64,000 nt of DNA, from positions 51,323 to 115,322 of the forward strand of contig DATAOP010000062.1 of NCBI GenBank assembly GCA_036265675.1, given 5' to 3'. Shown here piece after piece: positions 40,744-49,861 of the stretch. Origin of the DNA: VRUE01 sp036265675 (GTDB lineage: Bacteria; Actinomycetota; Thermoleophilia; Solirubrobacterales; 70-9). A program made the translations under genes and the position numbers. The notes beneath the pieces were generated by a model. That model saw only the letters and a list, made by a program, of their open reading frames with translations, was not told the DNA's origin and did not search any database. Position 1 is the first letter of the stretch, and every line of letters begins with the position of its first letter.

Positions 40744-41106
40744 ATGCACGACGACCCGACCCGGGTGATGGGACAGCCACCCGACCGTGACGGTGGCGGC
40801 GGCCGGCCGCACGGCAACATGCGACTGCTGATCGCCGGCCTGATCGCGGTCATCGTCGGCCTGGTGATCGCGGTCATCGTCATCGCCGGCGGCGACAGCG
40901 GCGGCGAAACGACCCCGACGGGGACCGAACTGACGACCGAAACGACCGAAACCACGGAACCGACGGAACCGACGGAAACCACCGAAACCACCGAGCCGGG
41001 GCAACCGAGCCCCGAAGAAGCCGAACCGACCACCCCGACGACTCCGACGCCGGAAGCGCCCGAATCCGGCGAAGAAGGGGGCAGCGGCGGGCTCGAAGCC
41101 CCTTGA
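40744..41106 (+). CDS. Hypothetical single-span membrane protein with Thr/Glu/Pro-rich tail
   Basis: 120 residues. A short cytoplasmic start (Gly/Asp/Arg) leads to one transmembrane helix (LLIAGLIAVIVGLVIAVIVIA, about 28-48). The remainder is a low-complexity external tail of TTE/PTE repeats (TTETTETTEPTEPTETTETT). A wall-spanning or spacer role is likely; the function is unknown. It starts six bases after the coiled-coil gene, and its stop overlaps the TTG of argG (TTGA). Confidence 0.6.
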   Translation: MHDDPTRVMGQPPDRDGGGGRPHGNMRLLIAGLIAVIVGLVIAVIVIAGGDSGGETTPTGTELTTETTETTEPTEPTETTETTEPGQPSPEEAEPTTPTTPTPEAPESGEEGGSGGLEAP

Positions 41107-42368
41107 GCGCCGGGGGCCGTACAGCTTCCTACGAGGCCGACCCCGCCGAGGTCAGTCGCGTCCTGCTGCTCTACTCCGGCGGCCTCGACACCAGCGTGAT
41201 GCTGAAGTGGATCCAGGAGCAGTACGGGGCCGAGGTCGTCTGCCTGACCGTCAACCTCGGGCAGCCGGGCGAGGACTACGGGGTGATCGAGGAGAAGGCG
41301 AAGCGGCTCGGCGCCCTCGAGTGCCACGTCGTCGACGCCCGCGAGCGTTTCGCCGAGGACTTCATCGCCCCGTCGATCAGGGCGAACGCGATCTACGGCC
41401 TCGGCTATCCGCTGTTCACCGCGCTAGGCCGGCCGCTGATCGCCGAGCTCGCGGTCGAGCAGGCGCGGCAGAGCGGCTGCGACACGATCGCCCACGGCTG
41501 CACCGGCAAGGGCAACGACCAGGTCAGGATCGAGGCGACGGTGGCGACCCTGGCGCCGGAGCTGCGGACGATCGCGCCGGTGCGCTCGTGGGAGATGGGC
41601 CGCGAGGAGGAGATCGCCTACGCGCGCGAGCACGGGATCCCGGTCAAGGGCGGGACCGAGTCCCCGCCCTACTCGATCGACGACAACCTCTGGGGGCGTT
41701 CCTCGGAGGGCCGCTGGATCGAGGACCTCGACCACGCGCCGGAGGACGACGTCTTCCAGCTCGTCACCCGGCCCGAGGACGCCCCGGACGAGCCGGAGAC
41801 GATCCGCGTCGAGTTCGAGGCCGGGGTGCCGGTCGGGCTCGACGGCGAGCGTCTCGGCCTCGTCGAGCTGCTCGAAAGGGTCGCCGAGATCGGCTGCCGG
41901 CACGGGATCGGGATCGTCGACCACATCGAGGACCGGATCGTCGGCCTCAAGGTCCGCGACATCTACGAGGTCCCGGCGGCCGAGATCCTGCTCACCGCCC
42001 ATGCCGAGCTCGAGAAGTTGGTCGGGACGATCCACCAGAACCAGCTCAAGCCGGAGCTCGACCGCCGCTGGGCCTACCTCGTCTACGCCGGCCTCTGGTG
42101 GGAGCCGCTGCGGACCGATCTCGACGCCTTCATGGAGGCCGCCAATGTCCAGGTCACGGGGTCGATCGGCCTCAGTCTCTACAAGGGAACCGCTCGCGTC
42201 GTCACCCGCTCCTCGCCGAATGCCGTCTACGACGCCCAGCTCGCATCGTTCGCCGAGTCGGGTGGCCTGTTCTCGCAGGCGGCCTCGCCGGGATTCATCG
42301 AGCTCTGGTCGCTGCAATCGCGGATGGCGCATCAGATCCGGCGGCGCGGGGTAGAGGGCGGAGACTGA
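41103..42368 (+). CDS. argG: Argininosuccinate synthase
   Basis: 421 residues. VLLLYSGGLDTSVMLKWIQEQY is the ATP pyrophosphatase P-loop. NAIYGLGYPLFTALGRPLIAELAVE, HGCTGKGNDQVRIEA and PVKGGTESPPYSIDDNLWGRSSEG are the standard ArgG signatures. It condenses citrulline and aspartate (the step before ArgH). The start is TTG overlapping the upstream stop. argF, argR and argH, its usual neighbours, are not in the window. Confidence 0.96.
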   Translation: MSAGGRTASYEADPAEVSRVLLLYSGGLDTSVMLKWIQEQYGAEVVCLTVNLGQPGEDYGVIEEKAKRLGALECHVVDARERFAEDFIAPSIRANAIYGLGYPLFTALGRPLIAELAVEQARQSGCDTIAHGCTGKGNDQVRIEATVATLAPELRTIAPVRSWEMGREEEIAYAREHGIPVKGGTESPPYSIDDNLWGRSSEGRWIEDLDHAPEDDVFQLVTRPEDAPDEPETIRVEFEAGVPVGLDGERLGLVELLERVAEIGCRHGIGIVDHIEDRIVGLKVRDIYEVPAAEILLTAHAELEKLVGTIHQNQLKPELDRRWAYLVYAGLWWEPLRTDLDAFMEAANVQVTGSIGLSLYKGTARVVTRSSPNAVYDAQLASFAESGGLFSQAASPGFIELWSLQSRMAHQIRRRGVEGGD

Positions 42369-42544
42369 TGGAACGAATCAGCAGCCCCATCTACGAGCAG
42401 ATCGGGAGGGCGGTCGTCAAATACGGCTTGCTCTACGCCCGCCGCCGCTACTCGCGCCAGATCCGGATGGGCGCGGGGGCGGTCGCGATCGCGATCGGGG
42501 TCGTGATCGCGTACCTGGCGAAGAAGGAAGTGCCAGAGGGCTGA
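42368..42544 (+). CDS. Small hypothetical membrane protein
   Basis: 58 residues: amphipathic start MERISSPIYEQIGRAVVKYGLLYARRRYSRQIRMG, one hydrophobic helix (AGAVAIAIGVVIAYLA), and a short charged end. The ATG shares a base with the argG stop (TGATG), so translation is coupled. I do not recognise the family. Confidence 0.6.
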   Translation: MERISSPIYEQIGRAVVKYGLLYARRRYSRQIRMGAGAVAIAIGVVIAYLAKKEVPEG

Positions 42545-42626
42545 TCGTCGAGGCCGCAAGATCCGTTGCGGCTTATCGTCGACCTGTGAGGGTTTGCTCA
42601 CAGACTCCGTTACCCTCGCCGGTCGC

Positions 42627-43607
42627 GTGCGGCGAATCTCTGCAATTTCCGTCCTCGTCCTTGTCGTGCTCGCCGGCGCCTCGGCCCGCGCGGCCGACAT
42701 CGGCGGCCTCCAGGGCCGGGTCGAGAGCGCTCGCTCCGAGGCCGGCGCGCTCGCGGCGCAGATCCGCTCGACCCAGGAACAGCTTGCATCGGCGGAAGAG
42801 CGAGCCGACGCCGCCGCCGCCCGCGAGCGGCGGCTGAGCGCGCTGCTCGCGACCGGCCAGGAACGCGCCGCCCGCCTCGCCGCCAAGGTCGAGGCGACCC
42901 GCCGCCACCTCGCGCTCGCGCGAAAAAGGCTGCACCGCGCCCGCCGTGCCCTCGCCCAGCGGCTGGTCGCGATCTACATGAGCGGCCGGCCCGACGGCGC
43001 GAGCATGATCCTCGCCTCCTCGAATCTCGACGAGCTCGCCGCCCGGACCGAGTACATCGACCGGATCGAGTCCTCCGACAGCGCCCTCGCCCGCCGGGTC
43101 GAGGAAGTACGCGACGAGGTCAAGCACGGGCTCGAACGGGTCGCGGCGCTGAAGGCCCGGGTCGACGCCTACAACGAGCGGCTCGCGGCGGCGCGCGAAG
43201 AAATCGCCGCGGTCCGGAGCCGGGCCGAGGCAAGCGCCGCGGAACTGGCCTCGCTGCGATCGGCACGCGAGTCCTCGCTGGCCGAGCTGAAGGACAAGAT
43301 CGGCCAGTGGGTGAGCGAGATCGAGGCGGCCGAAGCGGCGAGCCGGGCCGCGGCCGAAGAAACGGTCGGCCGCTGGCTCGGCGGCCCGTACTCGATCCCG
43401 ACCTACATCGTGATGTGCGAGTCGGGGGGCAACTACGGCGCGGTCAACCCCTCGAGCGGGGCCGGCGGCGCCTACCAGATCCTGCCCTCGACCTGGGCCC
43501 TCTACGGCGGCGAGGGCGCCCCGCAGGACGGCTCGAAGGAAGAACAGGACCGGATCGCGGCCGAAATCTGGGCCGACTCCGGCGGCAGCGCCTGGGCCTG
43601 CGCCTGA
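42627..43607 (+). CDS. Secreted coiled-coil protein with Rpf/transglycosylase-like domain
   Basis: About 326 residues. Signal peptide MRRISAISVLVLVVLAGASARA if started at the GTG 42627. Residues 25-245 form a long coiled coil like the PcsB/EnvC-type peptidoglycan hydrolase regulators. The last 75 residues (YIVMCESGGNYGAVNPSSGAGGAYQILPSTWALYGG) match resuscitation-promoting-factor/lysozyme-like transglycosylases, with the catalytic Glu in CESGG. A cell-wall remodelling enzyme is likely. The start is uncertain: TTG 42594 is in frame. A TATCGT box lies six bases before GTG 42586, but that GTG is in another frame. Confidence 0.85.
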   Translation: MRRISAISVLVLVVLAGASARAADIGGLQGRVESARSEAGALAAQIRSTQEQLASAEERADAAAARERRLSALLATGQERAARLAAKVEATRRHLALARKRLHRARRALAQRLVAIYMSGRPDGASMILASSNLDELAARTEYIDRIESSDSALARRVEEVRDEVKHGLERVAALKARVDAYNERLAAAREEIAAVRSRAEASAAELASLRSARESSLAELKDKIGQWVSEIEAAEAASRAAAEETVGRWLGGPYSIPTYIVMCESGGNYGAVNPSSGAGGAYQILPSTWALYGGEGAPQDGSKEEQDRIAAEIWADSGGSAWACA

Positions 43608-43647
43608 TCTTGGAACGGTCCGAGGCGGCCGCTACCTTGGCGCCAGC

Positions 43648-44439
43648 TTGGGGCGGCTGCGCCGACATCTCACCTACGCCAACGTGATGGCGACGATCGC
43701 GGTCGCGCTCGCGGTCGGCGGCGCCGGCGCCTACGCGGCGTCGAAGCTCGGCAAGAACGTCGTCAGGTCCCGCAACATCGCCCCGAACGCGGTGAAGACC
43801 TCCGACATCGCCAAGAACGCGGTGAAGCGCGGGAAGATCGCCGGCGGCGCAATCGACGACTCCCGCCTCGCCAACGGCTCGGTCGGGACCAACAAGCTGG
43901 TCGGCGGAGCCGTCACCACCGGCAAGCTCGCCTCGGCATCGGTCAGCGAAGGGATCCTCGCTCCCTCGGTGCAGACCAAGCTGAACGCGATCCAGGCGGG
44001 CGGCATCGTCCGCGTCGACGCCTCGAACGGGCTCGAAAGCGCCGCCCCGGCCTACAACCTGATCCAGCGCGGGCCGTTCACCGTCTACGCCAAATGCTTC
44101 ACCGGCGGCGGGCTCCAGGCCAGGGTGTACGTGGCGAGCAGCGCCGCCGGCGCCCTGAAGGTCGGAGGCGGCGCCTACGACTACCCGGGCGGAAGCGCGA
44201 GCGGGTACCTCAACCCCAACACCCCGGAGAACAAACGGATCATCGGCCAGTCCGGCCTGGTGATCCCCAGTGGCGGCGGGACGCTGACGGCGGGCGCCAG
44301 CCTGATCTTCGGCGCGACCAACATCCAGGTCGTCGTCGCCGGCTTCGTCAAGGGCGCCGAAGTAGCAAGCGACGTCAACAACTACGGCGGCGGCGGCTCA
44401 CGCTGCCTCTTCTCCTCCTACGTCATCAACGCGGGCTGA
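43648..44439 (+). CDS. Surface protein with N-terminal anchor and six ten-residue repeats
   Basis: 263 residues from a TTG. RRHLTYANVMATIAVALAVGGAGAYAA is a basic start plus one hydrophobic anchor. It is followed by ten-residue repeats of the form (I/L)-A-x-x-(A/S)-(V/I)-x-x-x-(K/R): IAPNAVKTSD, IAKNAVKRGK, IAGGAIDDSR, LANGSVGTNK, LVGGAVTTGK, LASASVSEGI. A C-terminal domain of about 140 residues with two cysteines (KCFTGG, SRCLFSS) follows. The repeats may form a fibrous stalk. Shares this plan with 28913-29557 and 56110-56718. Confidence 0.75.
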   Translation: MGRLRRHLTYANVMATIAVALAVGGAGAYAASKLGKNVVRSRNIAPNAVKTSDIAKNAVKRGKIAGGAIDDSRLANGSVGTNKLVGGAVTTGKLASASVSEGILAPSVQTKLNAIQAGGIVRVDASNGLESAAPAYNLIQRGPFTVYAKCFTGGGLQARVYVASSAAGALKVGGGAYDYPGGSASGYLNPNTPENKRIIGQSGLVIPSGGGTLTAGASLIFGATNIQVVVAGFVKGAEVASDVNNYGGGGSRCLFSSYVINAG

Positions 44440-44529
44440 TCGGTCTCCCAAACTGGGGGATCTCCGCTCAGACCGCGCGTATTTCGTGACCTTGGCATCT
44501 GCCTCGATTGGCATCATCGGCGGCGATCG

Positions 44530-47500
44530 ATGAGCAACGCCTCGGCCGTCCATCTCCATGCCCACAGCGAGTACTCGCTGCTCGACGGCGCCTGCAAGAT
44601 CGACGCGATGGCGGCCCGGGCGGCCGAACTCGGACAGCCCGCCCTCGGACTCACCGACCACGGCGTGATGAACGGCGCGGTCGACCTCTACAAGGCCTGC
44701 GGCAAGCACGGGATCAAGCCGATCATCGGCCTCGAGGCCTACTTCGTCGACGACCGCAAGGCGGTCAAGGAGCAGGTGCGGTACGAGCGCAACCACCTGA
44801 CCCTGCTGGCCGCCAGCGACGCCGGCTTCGCCAACCTCGTCCAGCTCACCTCGGCCGGCTTCCTCGAGGGGTTTTCGCGCGGCAAGGCAAACGTCGACAT
44901 GGAGCTGCTGGCCAAGCACGCCGAGGGGGTGATCGTCCTCACCGGCTGCCTGCAATCGCGATTCTGCCGCCGTCTGGTCGAGGAGCGGCGCGACGACGCG
45001 CGCGCCCACGTCGATGACCTGATCCAGGCGTTCGGCCCCGACCAGGTCTACTTCGAGGTCCAGAAGAACGGGATCGAGGAGCAGGAGCGGGCCAACCGCG
45101 GCATCGTCGAGATCGCCCGCGAGGTCGGCCGGCCGCTGGTCGGCACCGCCGACGTCCACTACCTGCGGCGCGAGGACTTCGACAACCACGCGGCGCTCCT
45201 CTGCGTGCAGACGAAATCGACCCTTGAGGCGCCGAAGCTGAGCTTCGATACCAACGAGTTCTTCCTCAAGAGCAACGGAGAGATGGCGACGTCGTTCTCG
45301 GAGTGGCCGGAGGCGATCCCGAGCACGGTCGAGATCGCCGAGCGCTGCAACGTCGAGATCGAGCTCGGCAAGCTGCTGCTGCCGCGCTACCCGACCCCCG
45401 ACGGCTCCGACCCGGAGCGGATGCTGCGCGAGATCGCCACCGAGGGGCTGCGGGCGCGCTACGGCGACCCGGTCCCGGCCGAGGCCGCCGAGCGGCTCGA
45501 GTTCGAGCTCGGGGTGATCGAGGAGATGGGCTTCTCCTCCTACTTCCTGATCGTCTGGGACTTCGTCCGCTACGCCAAGGAGAGCGGGATCGCGGTCGGG
45601 CCGGGGCGCGGCTCGGCGGCCGGCTCGATCGTCTCCTACGCGCTCAACATCACCGACGTCGACCCACTTGCCAACGACCTCCTGTTCGAGCGCTTCCTCA
45701 ACCCCGGCCGCAAATCGATGCCAGATATCGACATCGACTTCTCGGTCCGCGGTCGCGAGCGGATGATCCGCTATGTCGGCGACAAATACGGGCGCGAATC
45801 GGTCGCCCAGATCATCACCTTCGGCAAGATGGCGCCGCGGGCCGCGACCCGCGACGCCGCCCGGGTCCTCGGCTACGACTACGCGACCGGCGACCGCCTC
45901 GCGAAGCTGATCCCGGAGCCGATCATGGGCCGCAGCCCGTCGTTCGCCGAGTGCCTGAAGCCGGGCCAGGACCTGAAACAGACCTATGACGCGGAGCCCG
46001 ACGCGAGGCGGATCGTCGACGTCGCCCAGGGGCTAGAGGGGATCGTCCGCAACAACTCGATCCACGCCGCCGCGGTCGTGATCGCCGACCGGCCGCTGCA
46101 CGAGATCGTCCCGCTCCAGCTCGCCGAGGACCGCAGCGCCGGCGCCGGGAACGGGAACGGCACCAACGGCGGCGGCAAGGCCGAGCGCCAGTACAAGATC
46201 GTGACCCAGTACTCGATGGGGCCGATCGAGGAGATCGGGCTGCTGAAGATGGACTTCCTCGGCCTCCGCAACCTCGACGTGATCGAGGACGCGATCGAGA
46301 TCATCGAGCGCTCGCGCGGGGAGCGGATCGACATCGAGGCGATCCCGATCGACGACCCGAAGACCTACGAGATGCTGGCCAGCGGCGACTCGACCGGAGT
46401 CTTCCAGTTCGAGTCCGACGGGATGCGCGACGCGCTGCGCAGGGTGAAGCCGACCGAGTTCGCCGACGTCGTCGCCCTCGGCGCCCTCTACCGACCCGGC
46501 GCGATGGCCTACATCCCCGCCTACGCGAAGGGCAAGCAGGACCCCTCATCGGTCCGCTATCCAGACCCGCGGCTGCGGGCGATCACCGAGGAGACCCACG
46601 GCTGCGTCATCTACCAGGAGCAGCTGATGGAGATCGCCCGCTCGATGGCCGGCTTCTCGGGCGCCGAGGCGGACGACCTGCGCAAGGCGATCGGCAAGAA
46701 GAAGCGCGACCTGATGGCGACGATGAAGGACAAGTTCATGCAGGGGATGGAGGCGTCGGGGACCTCGCCGGCCGTCGCCAGGGACCTCTGGAAGCTGAAC
46801 GAAGCCGCCGCCGACTACTCGTTCAACAAGTCCCACGCCGCCTGCTACGCGCTGATCTCCTACCGGACCGCGTACCTCAAGGCCAACTACCCGGCCGAGT
46901 ACATGGCGGCGGTGATCTCCTCGGTGATGAACACCAAAGACAAGGTGCCGTTCTTCGTCAACCGCTGCGAGGAGATGGGGATCGACGTCCTGCCGCCGGA
47001 CGTCAACTCCTCCGACCACAGCTTCGTCGTCAGCGAGAACGCGATCCGGTTCGGCCTCGACGCGGTCAAGAACGTCGGCCACTCGGCTGTCGAGGCGATC
47101 CTCCGCGCCCGCGAGGAGGCGCCGATCGCCTCGATCTGGGACTTCTGCGAGCGGGTCGACGCGCGCGCGGTCAACAAACGCGCGATCGAATGCCTGATCA
47201 AGTGCGGCGCCCTCGACTCGACCGGGGCGACCCGGCGCGGGATGCTCGAGGCGCTGCCGGCGGCCCAGTCGGCGGGGCAGAAGGCGCAAGAGGACGCGCA
47301 GCTCGGCCAGGGCTCGATCTTCGACTTCGCCGAGCCGGCGGCGGGCGATGAGGCGAAGGCCGCGGGCCACCAGCACCGGCCGCCGATCTCGGCCGCCGAG
47401 TTCGATCGCGCCGCGCTGCTCGCGTTCGAGAAGGAGACGCTCGGGACCTACCTCTCCTCGCACCCGCTCTCCGAGGTCCGCGAGGCGCTGCGGGCGAGGG

Positions 47501-48063
47501 TCGACTGCCCGATCGCCGAGCTCGCCCGCAAGCCCGACGGCGCCTGGGTCACGGTCGGCGGGATCGTCACCGAGACGAAGAAGATCCGGACCAAGAGCGG
47601 CACCCAGATGATGTTCGCGACGCTCGACGACGTCGAGGGCCAGATCGAGATGCTGGTGTTCAAGGCCGACCAGTCCGAGAGCGCCGAGGTGATCGCGCCC
47701 GACGCGGTCGTCGTCGTTCGCGGCCGGATCGACCACAAAGACCGCGGCGAGACCAAGCTGGTCGTCCAGGAGGCCGAGCGCTTCGAGCCCGACCAGCAGG
47801 AGATCGCCGCCGCCTCGGCTCCGGCCGGGCCGCTGCGGCTGACGATCGACGCCGCGACGCTGCAGGGCCGGCCCGGCATCGTCGACGAGCTGAAGGAGGT
47901 CCTCGTCCACCACAAGGGCAGGGCCGACGTCCTGCTCGCAATCGACGGCGGCGAGGGCGGGCCGATGGAGCTGCGGCTCGGCGACGGCTACCGGGTCCGG
48001 CTCTCGAACGGCCTCCGGGCCGAGCTCGACCACGTCCTCGGCCCCGACGCTCTGGCCGCCTGA
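44530..48063 (+). CDS. dnaE: DNA polymerase III alpha subunit
   Basis: 1177 residues. The PHP domain is at the start (HLHAHSEYSLLDGACKIDAM, LGLTDHGVMNGAVDLYKA). The palm has RGSAAGSIVSYAL and PDIDIDFSVRGRERMIRYVG near 398, containing catalytic Asp residues. The finger region has ALYRPGAMAYIPAYAKGKQ and YQEQLMEIARSMAGFSGAEADDLRKAIGKKK. The C-terminal OB fold (WVTVGGIVTETKKIRTKSG) and the FEPDQ region complete the DnaE1 layout. It is the replicative polymerase. An ATG start without an obvious ribosome binding site. Confidence 0.97.
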   Translation: MSNASAVHLHAHSEYSLLDGACKIDAMAARAAELGQPALGLTDHGVMNGAVDLYKACGKHGIKPIIGLEAYFVDDRKAVKEQVRYERNHLTLLAASDAGFANLVQLTSAGFLEGFSRGKANVDMELLAKHAEGVIVLTGCLQSRFCRRLVEERRDDARAHVDDLIQAFGPDQVYFEVQKNGIEEQERANRGIVEIAREVGRPLVGTADVHYLRREDFDNHAALLCVQTKSTLEAPKLSFDTNEFFLKSNGEMATSFSEWPEAIPSTVEIAERCNVEIELGKLLLPRYPTPDGSDPERMLREIATEGLRARYGDPVPAEAAERLEFELGVIEEMGFSSYFLIVWDFVRYAKESGIAVGPGRGSAAGSIVSYALNITDVDPLANDLLFERFLNPGRKSMPDIDIDFSVRGRERMIRYVGDKYGRESVAQIITFGKMAPRAATRDAARVLGYDYATGDRLAKLIPEPIMGRSPSFAECLKPGQDLKQTYDAEPDARRIVDVAQGLEGIVRNNSIHAAAVVIADRPLHEIVPLQLAEDRSAGAGNGNGTNGGGKAERQYKIVTQYSMGPIEEIGLLKMDFLGLRNLDVIEDAIEIIERSRGERIDIEAIPIDDPKTYEMLASGDSTGVFQFESDGMRDALRRVKPTEFADVVALGALYRPGAMAYIPAYAKGKQDPSSVRYPDPRLRAITEETHGCVIYQEQLMEIARSMAGFSGAEADDLRKAIGKKKRDLMATMKDKFMQGMEASGTSPAVARDLWKLNEAAADYSFNKSHAACYALISYRTAYLKANYPAEYMAAVISSVMNTKDKVPFFVNRCEEMGIDVLPPDVNSSDHSFVVSENAIRFGLDAVKNVGHSAVEAILRAREEAPIASIWDFCERVDARAVNKRAIECLIKCGALDSTGATRRGMLEALPAAQSAGQKAQEDAQLGQGSIFDFAEPAAGDEAKAAGHQHRPPISAAEFDRAALLAFEKETLGTYLSSHPLSEVREALRARVDCPIAELARKPDGAWVTVGGIVTETKKIRTKSGTQMMFATLDDVEGQIEMLVFKADQSESAEVIAPDAVVVVRGRIDHKDRGETKLVVQEAERFEPDQQEIAAASAPAGPLRLTIDAATLQGRPGIVDELKEVLVHHKGRADVLLAIDGGEGGPMELRLGDGYRVRLSNGLRAELDHVLGPDALAA

Positions 48064-48075
48064 GCCGGCGCTCCC

Positions 48076-48081
48076 TAGACT
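48076..48081 (+). promoter_or_regulatory. -10 box of a probable leaderless promoter
   Basis: TAGACT, six bases, then the ATG at 48088 of the cysteine-rich protein. Confidence 0.5.
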
Positions 48082-48087
48082 TCTTCC

Positions 48088-48462
48088 ATGCCGGCCATAC
48101 GCGAGAAGACGGGCGAGTGCCGCCAGTGTCGCGCCTTCTGCGACAAGATGATCGAGCCGCGCGGCTGCGTCGAGCTCGGCTGCCGGTACCTCTACAGCTT
48201 CGTCGACGCCCTCACCGGCACCCAGTACGTCGGCTGCATGCAGGAGGTCTTCGGGGCGAAGGTCGAGCTCGACGCCGTCCTCCAGCCCGGCGGCTTCGGC
48301 GGCGTCAAGATGACCGGCGACGGCCTGCCGCACTGCCAGTTCTCGGTCGAGCGGGCCTACGAGGGTGACGGCCCCAGCTACGACTGCGTCAACCGGCGCT
48401 TCTTCGATTGCTCCGACGAGGGCCAGGAGGGCCTGCGGGCCTTCGACCTGCGCGACGTCTGA
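48088..48462 (+). CDS. Cysteine-rich hypothetical protein
   Basis: 124 residues with nine cysteines: 11, 14, 18, 27, 32, 50, 83, 100 and 108. The N-terminal group CxxCxxxC-x8-CxxxxC (KTGECRQCRAFCDKM ... RGCVELGCRYLY) looks like a metal or Fe-S site. The rest is acidic. No membrane segment or signal peptide. The leaderless-type promoter and good codon composition support a real gene. I do not recognise the family. Confidence 0.65.
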   Translation: MPAIREKTGECRQCRAFCDKMIEPRGCVELGCRYLYSFVDALTGTQYVGCMQEVFGAKVELDAVLQPGGFGGVKMTGDGLPHCQFSVERAYEGDGPSYDCVNRRFFDCSDEGQEGLRAFDLRDV

Positions 48463-48549
48463 GCGCTTTCGGGATTACACGATTCCGTGTACCATCCCGC
48501 GACCCCTCAGGGCGGGCAGGGCCCGGGCCCTCGGACGGGCAGGAAACCA

Positions 48550-49839
48550 ATGAGTGAGCGAGGCGCAGTGGCAGAGGCGGAAGAGCTCGTCGCGGAGGCG
48601 GCCGGCGGCGGCGGGAGCACCGACGGTCCGGCGTTCACGCTCGAGCTGAACCAGGACCAGAAGGACATCCGCGACTGGGTCCACGGCTTCGCCGAGAACG
48701 TCGTGCGGCCGGCGGCCTCGGAGTGGGACGAGCGCGAGGAAACGCCCTGGCCGGTGATCCAGGAGGCGGCCAAGATCGGCCTCTACGGATTCGAAGGCCT
48801 GGCTCAGTTCTGGGCCGACGAGACAGGCCTGACGCTGCCGATCGTCAACGAGGAGCTGTTCTGGGGCGACGCCGGCATCGGGATGAGCATCTTCGGCACT
48901 TCGCTTGCCGTCGCCGCGATCTTCGGGCAGGGGACCCCGGAGCAGTTGGGCGAGTGGATCCCGCAGTGCTTCGGCACCGCGGAGGAGCCGAAGGTCGCCG
49001 CCTTCTGCTCCTCGGAGCCGGACGCCGGCTCCGACGTCTCGGCGATCCGCACCACCGCGAAGTACGACGAGGCGAAGGACGAGTGGGTCCTGAACGGCCA
49101 AAAGGCGTGGGCGACCAACGGCGGGATCGCCGACGTCCACGTAATCATCGCCAGCGTCGACCGCAAGCTCGGCTCGCGTGGCCACGCCGCCTTCGTCGTG
49201 CCGCCGGGGACCGCGGGGTGCGAGCAGGGCGCCAAGGTCAAGAAGCACGGCCTGCGCGCATCCCACACCGCCGATGTCCACCTCGACGATTGCCGGGTTC
49301 CGGGCTCCTGCCTGCTGGGCGGGAAGGAGAAGCTCGATGAGCGGCTCGCCCGGGTGCGCGAGGGCAAGAAGTCGAAATCTCAGGCGGCGATGCAGACCTT
49401 CGAGGCGAGCCGGCCGACGGTCGGCGCCCAGGCGGTCGGCATCGCCCGCGCGGCCTACGAGTACTCGCTCGAGTACGCGAAGGAGCGCGAGCAGTTCGGC
49501 CGCCCGATCGTCGAGAACCAGGCGATCGCATTCGCACTCGCCGACATGAAGCTCGAGATCGACGCCGCCCGGCTGCTGGTCTGGCGCGGCGCCTGGATGG
49601 GGAGATCCGGCCAGACCTTCGAGAACGCCGAGGGCTCGATGGCGAAGCTGAAGGCCGGCGAGGTCGCGGTCTGGGTCACCGAGCGCGCGATCCAGATCCT
49701 CGGCGGCAACGGCTACACCCGCGAGTTCCCGGTCGAGCGCATGTCCCGCGACGCAAAGATCTACACGATCTTCGAGGGCACCTCCGAGATCCAGCGCCTG
49801 GTCATCTCGCGCGCGATCTCCGGCATGCAGATCAGATAG
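48550..49839 (+). CDS. Acyl-CoA dehydrogenase
   Basis: 429 residues. FTLELNQDQKDIRDWVHGFAENVVRPAA is the N-terminal helical domain. AFCSSEPDAGSDVSAIRTTA is the first ACAD signature (FAD contacts) and WVLNGQKAWATNGGIADVHVI follows. The C-terminal EREQFGRPIVENQAIAFALADM, IQILGGNGYTREFPVERMSRDAKIYTIFEGTSEIQRL carries the catalytic Glu in IFEGTSEIQ. It performs alpha,beta-dehydrogenation of an acyl-CoA; chain specificity is unknown. AGGAAA lies five bases before ATG 48550; the open frame extends to 48487. Confidence 0.93.
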   Translation: MSERGAVAEAEELVAEAAGGGGSTDGPAFTLELNQDQKDIRDWVHGFAENVVRPAASEWDEREETPWPVIQEAAKIGLYGFEGLAQFWADETGLTLPIVNEELFWGDAGIGMSIFGTSLAVAAIFGQGTPEQLGEWIPQCFGTAEEPKVAAFCSSEPDAGSDVSAIRTTAKYDEAKDEWVLNGQKAWATNGGIADVHVIIASVDRKLGSRGHAAFVVPPGTAGCEQGAKVKKHGLRASHTADVHLDDCRVPGSCLLGGKEKLDERLARVREGKKSKSQAAMQTFEASRPTVGAQAVGIARAAYEYSLEYAKEREQFGRPIVENQAIAFALADMKLEIDAARLLVWRGAWMGRSGQTFENAEGSMAKLKAGEVAVWVTERAIQILGGNGYTREFPVERMSRDAKIYTIFEGTSEIQRLVISRAISGMQIR

Positions 49840-49861
49840 CTGCTCCCGGCCTTCGCAAGAC

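Noticed and set aside
41000..41090. Short ACC/GAA-rich tandem repeats in the gene at 40744
   Set aside because: They encode the low-complexity Thr/Glu/Pro tail of a membrane protein and need no further explanation.
42586..42837. GTG-started frame with a TATCGT box six bases upstream
   Set aside because: The box has good spacing, but the frame encodes a Ser/Arg/Pro-rich shadow of the coiled-coil transglycosylase gene, whose signal peptide and domains are in another frame. The box may still be the promoter of that gene.
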